Source: Talinum fruticosum
Taxonomy: Eukaryota > Streptophyta > Magnoliopsida > Caryophyllales > Talinaceae
Direction: 5' to 3'
Length of the DNA stretch: 64,000 nt
NCBI GenBank assembly: GCA_021018815.1
Contig: JAITYX010000032.1
Coordinates: 1,922,001-1,986,000, forward strand
Below are positions 59,701 through 64,000 of the stretch, piece by piece. Both the position numbers and the translations under genes were made by a program. A model generated the notes under the pieces. It made no database searches and was not told where the DNA came from. It saw only the letters and a program-made list of their open reading frames with translations. Numbering within the stretch: the first letter of the stretch is position 1; every line of letters starts with the position of its first letter.

Positions 59701-62700
59701 TTTCTTATGCAAATCTGACTTCTTTATCCATCAAACTCTATTGATCCCCCTCATCTCTTTGCAATTGCTAAACAACAAGGGAAATTTCAGTGCAGGAATT
59801 CAGTGTCTTGAGTGTATGAGATGGCGATAGATTTTTTCCTTGGTAAACACACAAATTTATTTGATGAGCAAAACAGTCTACTTATCCAAATAAGGAAAGG
59901 TATAAATTACTAAAATTAGTTGGCGGAAGATAAGAACTGATGCTTAAGCTGAAGTTCTTCAGAGTTAAAACATTATTTTCATGTTGATTCTGTGTGATTG
60001 TTGCTTCACAATGCCTACTTGCCTTTCCAAATTCTTGTTTCATGATCAACTTTTAACATGTGTGCAATCGACGAAGGTAGCTTCTCAGTGCTTTATATTT
60101 ATACCTGACGGTCTCTTGCAGGTGACTATTTTCCTAAAGCTTATGATGATTCTATATCTCTCTGGGAGGATGAATCAATTGCTTTCAGTGCTCTCGGAAA
60201 TGATTATTTCACTGGTGAAAACGCTACAATTATTGGCTTTTCCAATGTATGATCAACCCATACTCATTAGCTCCTACATGCCAATCTAAGACTCACACAA
60301 TCAGAGCACCATTTCTGTGCTTAAACATATAGTGGTATAATTGGTTCCACTTATGGATTACGGTGTTCTATTTGAGCCCATTGCGAGACCCTACGTTTAC
60401 CTCATTTGGAAAAATAAAAAATAAAATTTTTTGGCTGCTTACTGAAACTGATTAATATGAAGTGCTGTAATCAGATTGAACTTTCCGCATTTGGTCCAGG
60501 CTCTAAGTTTTATCCTTTTTACACAAGCTGAATATATGAGAGCGGATTTATCAAATATTTGTGAGGGTTTTTCTTGGTTTTTGGGATAAGGTGCTTCAGA
60601 TATTCGTATATTATGAAGTGTTCTGATGAATTGACCTGTAACTTGCAGCCACATTATGGTACATTGCTGCAGAATGGGCTGGGTTTTAGATACACCCCTT
60701 ACAAAGGGTTTTACGGAAATGATTCTTTCTCGTACACATTAAGTGACGTAAATGAAAATACAGCTACTGCTTCTGTGAGTATTACTGTACTCAGCATCCC
60801 ACCCCAGATCGTTTCTTTGCCAACTGAGATGCGGGCAATTGAAGATGTTATGTGTCCCAAATTTGGGTGAGGCACTGCTGGATTTCCAGAGCAAAATATT
60901 TTGATTGTTGTACGAGGTTTTATCAGGACGCTTATCAGCTCTTTTCTGTCTCAGTGGGTTCCATGGTCTTGAGATAGCATTTCCCAATCTAATGAAGAAT
61001 ATATCTGTAACAATAAGTGCAAACTCTGGGAGGCTTTCCCTATCACCTATGAAGATGCAGTTCTGGCAGCCGAATTGGAGCAACTTAGTTATCAGCACAA
61101 GTGGTCAAGAAGCTAAGGCGTTGACGTTGTATGGCCCTGTGGAAGCAGTCAATATGGTTCTTCAGTCAATTCAGTATCTTGGGTATTTGCAGTTCTTTGC
61201 CTTTCATCTCGCCCTTATTAATTTTTGGCCAACATTTTTCATATGTTGTAGGACTTTTGGATTAAAATAAACCATATTTCGAGGGGTTTGGACGATTATA
61301 TACCCTACTTTAAAGTTATATGGGCATGCATTGTACTAGGGGAATTTATTTTTTCTAATCAAGACCAAGTTAGTGGGTAGTGGACTCGGCTGATGGCATG
61401 TGGAATTATTCCAGGCTAGATGGTCTCTCTCTCTCTCTCTGCCTGCTACGTCAGTGTGCAACTGAGTCCGCCACACTCTAACTCAGTGTTGGGGTTTAGA
61501 AAAATAAATACCCCAAGTACAGCGAATGCCCATCCATCTTTAAAGTAGGGCATATAATCGTCTAAAACCCCCAAAGTATGGGTTATTTTAATCCAAAACC
61601 CCTTTCTTATAAAAGCATATAGTCTGTTTGTTTCCTGTTGTTGTGAATGCGACTCCACTGCTTATGGGAAAGTGTTTTTGGTTCATTGATCAGGGATGAT
61701 AACTTTTACGGCAATGATACCATCACAGTTTCAGCAGGAAACAAAAATCTAGTTGCTCATATGAATGCCACAATCTATGTTGAACCTATCAATGATCCTC
61801 CTTTTATTCGCACCCCTGAATATGTTGTTCTGGAGCCGAGTGGTGATGGGAATGGATCAGTGGTATATTGGAAGGGGAAAGACAAGTTTGAGTTCTTCAT
61901 TGATGATCCAGATCTGCTTCATTTCCCTGGTATGCCCCATGAATCTGAGCTTTCGAAGGGCTGAGACAATATTACTATACTATGAGCAGCCTATCTTTTT
62001 ATCAATGAAGTTAAGAGTGAAGAATTGGACATATAAAATTCTAGATGTGTCAAACTAGGCTAGGATTGGGTCTATTTCAGTTCAGGAAAATGTTAGCATT
62101 TCAGGATAACATTGCTGAATACATTCTCAGAGTTTTCAGGTTAATGATCGAAAATATGATAAGAATTTTTTCATACTTGTTTTTTCCCCCAATTAATTTT
62201 ATTCTGTGTCAATATTTATTGCTTCATAATGGTCACTTGCAACTTAGTTTGAAAGATACCAAATGTACAAAGATCAACCCTTTCCTTTCACTTCCCTTCT
62301 CTTGATGCTAATTCATTCCAATCAAATAAGCACAACAAATATGCTGTCAAGAATTTAGACTTATGTAGTGTTTGGTAGGCACAACTTAATGAATGAAATA
62401 GAGTGCAACCAATAGGAAAATGTCCAATTTCCTCAATCGACCGCAGTGTTGGCACCCTGTCAAACATAACATCATTGCTTTGAGAATGCGATGACAGGTA
62501 TAATGAGTTGCCATAAAAGATTTAAAGAAGACATATGCTAGTAAAATGACGTGAGTTTACAGATTGTGAAAAACATTCTTGTAGTACTTAAGATGATTAT
62601 GGTAATCAATGCCTATTCAATCAAGGATGTAATGCTAATAATCTGTATTCCATCATAGGGTACAATTAAGCTCGTTTACATTTAGGTACGCTTTAGTTGA

Positions 62701-63136
62701 AAGCCTCGTGCAAAACATGCGTAATCGTACTTATAACAATCTGTGTCGAACTTCAGGTACATTCTAACAGATATCTTGATATTACAAGATTAAGGATGTA
62801 TTGCATCTTTTTTCATTTTCAGGCTTATCTTGCATTTGCATCACATTGAAAAGTTGAAGTCTACGGAACTAATATAAACTTCTTGGTAACTACTTAGGAA
62901 ATAAGTCTGAGTTTGTGGTTAGCCTATCGATGGAGGTGAGTTCTGGAGTTTTAGAAGCCGTTCTCCCAGTGGAGCTTGTCAACACCACAGAACTCAAGCT
63001 AAGGAACAGTTATCAGTGGCAGCCGCTTCAGACTTTTGTCACCATTTCAGAGCATTTTGTTGTCAAGGCAAGAGGAGTCAGATTTCAGGGAGGTATTCAT
63101 GAATGCAACAGCATACTTCAACAATTAAAATATTAT
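53772..63136 (+). CDS. GEX2: GAMETE EXPRESSED 2 (GEX2)-like filamin-repeat protein, 5' part, 13 exons visible
   Basis: A sperm-cell surface protein that promotes gamete attachment in Arabidopsis (At5g49150, from memory). Exons: 53772-53844, 53934-54268, 54745-55083, 55553-55879, 56245-56451, 56621-56706, 56805-56940, 58223-58531, 60122-60246, 60649-60866, 60955-61182, 61694-61929, 62898-63136; more must follow beyond the right edge, including the membrane anchor. About 953 residues are visible. Residues 1-22 (MAVEALIHGVMVLSLALASA) are a signal peptide. Then come Ig-like filamin repeats (for example FEAAPAPSV, TGAYDILILCGNIPLNGGH, VGTYELCVLFDDNHLLPCPC), then cadherin/VCBS-like repeats with YGNDSFSYTLSDVNENTATA and YGNDTITVSAG. 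Asn-X-Ser/Thr sites are frequent. The exon 2/3 join is out of frame by one base at a G-run (54744-54746), the exon limit there being less certain. An in-frame ATG at 53664 lies upstream but would bury the signal peptide. Confidence 0.9.
57392..57417 (+). other. Potential G-quadruplex tract
   Basis: Four runs of three to six G within 26 bases (GGGAGGGGGGCTGGGG then AGGTGGG) on the sense strand of GEX2 intron 7, so it could also form in the pre-mRNA. Confidence 0.55.
58532..60121 (+). other. GEX2: GEX2 intron 8
   Basis: 1.6 kb with no exon or recognisable element. Flanking phases match (S split as A|GT). Confidence 0.7.
61250..61605. mobile_element. Foldback/MITE-like element with ~110-bp inverted arms
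   Basis: Left arm about 61253-61362 (cttttggattaaaataaacc ... acgattatataccctacttt) pairs with right arm about 61494-61602 (aaagtagggcatataatcgt ... ttattttaatccaaaacccc). The 130-bp centre includes a (TC)n run at 61426-61440. A clear target duplication was not found. Lies in GEX2 intron 11. Confidence 0.75.
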
Positions 63137-63146
63137 GTAAGTAGCT

Positions 63147-63150
<4 letters not shown>

Positions 63151-63181
<31 letters not shown>
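63151..63181. repeat. (TC)n microsatellite
   Basis: About 31 bp of pure CT repeat, starting 14 bases after the donor of GEX2 exon 13. Confidence 0.95.
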
Positions 63182-63185
<4 letters not shown>

Positions 63186-64000
63186 GATGCTCTGACTTGT
63201 TCATCTGCTGGTGAGAATCATTGATATTTTTTTCTTCCTATTATGGGTTTTTTTTTCATATTCAACCTCTAACATGTTGAAAATTTACTAATGGCATCTG
63301 TTCAACTTCAGAGTATAGCAGACTACCTTTAGTCCTTTTGTTATGGAGTAATAAGTAACTAACGCCTTTTATACCTGGAGTATAACATAAACCGCTCTGC
63401 AATTCAGGGTTTCTGTTGCATACAGTTGACCACCCTCCCCACACCTACCTCGGCCAAGGGCGAATACATATTATGGATTTATGGCTAAGGGTGTCCCCAG
63501 CACCTATCAGTTGTAAAATTAATTTAAATGTTTATGCATAAATTTTTAAAATTTTTAAAGCCAATGCCCGTAAGATTTTGTTAGTACGTTTTTAACATTA
63601 AGAAGTTAAACAGTGGGATAACATTATGTAAAATTTCTAGATCTGCTAAAGACTAACGTTTGTTATATAGAAATTAATGGAAACAGCTAGGAACAGTCGC
63701 CTCTTTATTTGAGTTGACCAAACACATCTGATAAACCCTTAGGTGTTACTTTTAAAGAAGGATAATACAATGTAATCAATTGCTTTTTAAAATTGTTGCT
63801 GAGAGATGTAGAGAATCCTGACAGGAAAGTTGCGATATTTATATTTAATGACAAAGGTTGCATCAACGAAGATTCTACTGCTTTCGGGAGATTTGACAAC
63901 CACCTCATTAGATAAGGATGTTATCACATGAGTAGATTAAATATAGAAGCACGTGGCTCTGAAGGGTTTAAATTTTGCATTCTTACATATAAGGAAAATA
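63182..64000 (+). other. GEX2: GEX2 intron 13 running to the window edge
   Basis: No exon continuing the GEX2 frame could be found in these ~820 bases, so the next exon lies beyond the window. Confidence 0.55.

Noticed and set aside
1..64000. CRISPR arrays, bacterial operons, tRNA or rRNA genes, integrated viral genes
   Set aside because: Looked for and not seen; repeats here are transposon-related or microsatellites, and no viral protein motif was recognised.

Overview
The window is nuclear DNA of a flowering plant, probably a eudicot. It is AT-rich, its genes are split by many GT-AG introns, and it carries plant-type transposable elements (copia, LINE, CACTA, MULE, hAT, Stowaway-like). Several products are plant-specific: plastid pyruvate,phosphate dikinase and the gamete protein GEX2. 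The species cannot be named from the sequence alone.

Layout. 1.3-4.0 kb (minus): an endonuclease/exonuclease/phosphatase (EEP) family gene in 4 exons, with one reading-frame break. 6.9-17.5 kb (minus): a SpoU/TrmH RNA methyltransferase whose 723-nt CDS is spread over 10.5 kb, because two introns of about 5 kb hold an hAT-like element and copia and LINE debris. 18.7-28.6 kb (minus): the full PPDK gene with 20 coding exons, a separate 5'UTR exon and a TATA box. 29.8-30.9 kb: a complete Pack-MULE with a 10-bp target duplication, carrying a broken fragment of a SLOW GREEN 1-type TPR gene. 34.4-35.1 kb (minus): a single-exon glycine-rich membrane protein of unknown function. 36.5-41.6 kb: an LTR (solo LTR or very small element) split by a non-autonomous CACTA element, each flanked by its own perfect target duplication. 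43.0-51.9 kb (plus): the E2 subunit of branched-chain 2-oxoacid dehydrogenase (8 exons). 53.8 kb to past the right edge (plus): GEX2, a sperm-cell filamin-repeat surface protein, 13 exons visible and the 3' end outside.

The genes are independent housekeeping or developmental loci, not a cluster. As I remember it, the SpoU and PPDK genes are also neighbours in Arabidopsis (At4g15520/At4g15530), which suggests conserved microsynteny. A pattern running through the window is loss of one base within short homopolymers in coding exons: one each in the EEP, BCE2 and GEX2 genes and two in PPDK exon 19. Exon phases and protein families support each case. The shared signature points first to sequencing or assembly error; real decay is the alternative, most plausible for the EEP gene, which also has an altered catalytic-site motif. 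I found no gene system that is clearly new. The most interesting structures are the Pack-MULE gene capture, the nested LTR/CACTA insertion with long hairpins inside it, and a strand-asymmetric, ORF-free 3-kb block next to the glycine-rich gene.
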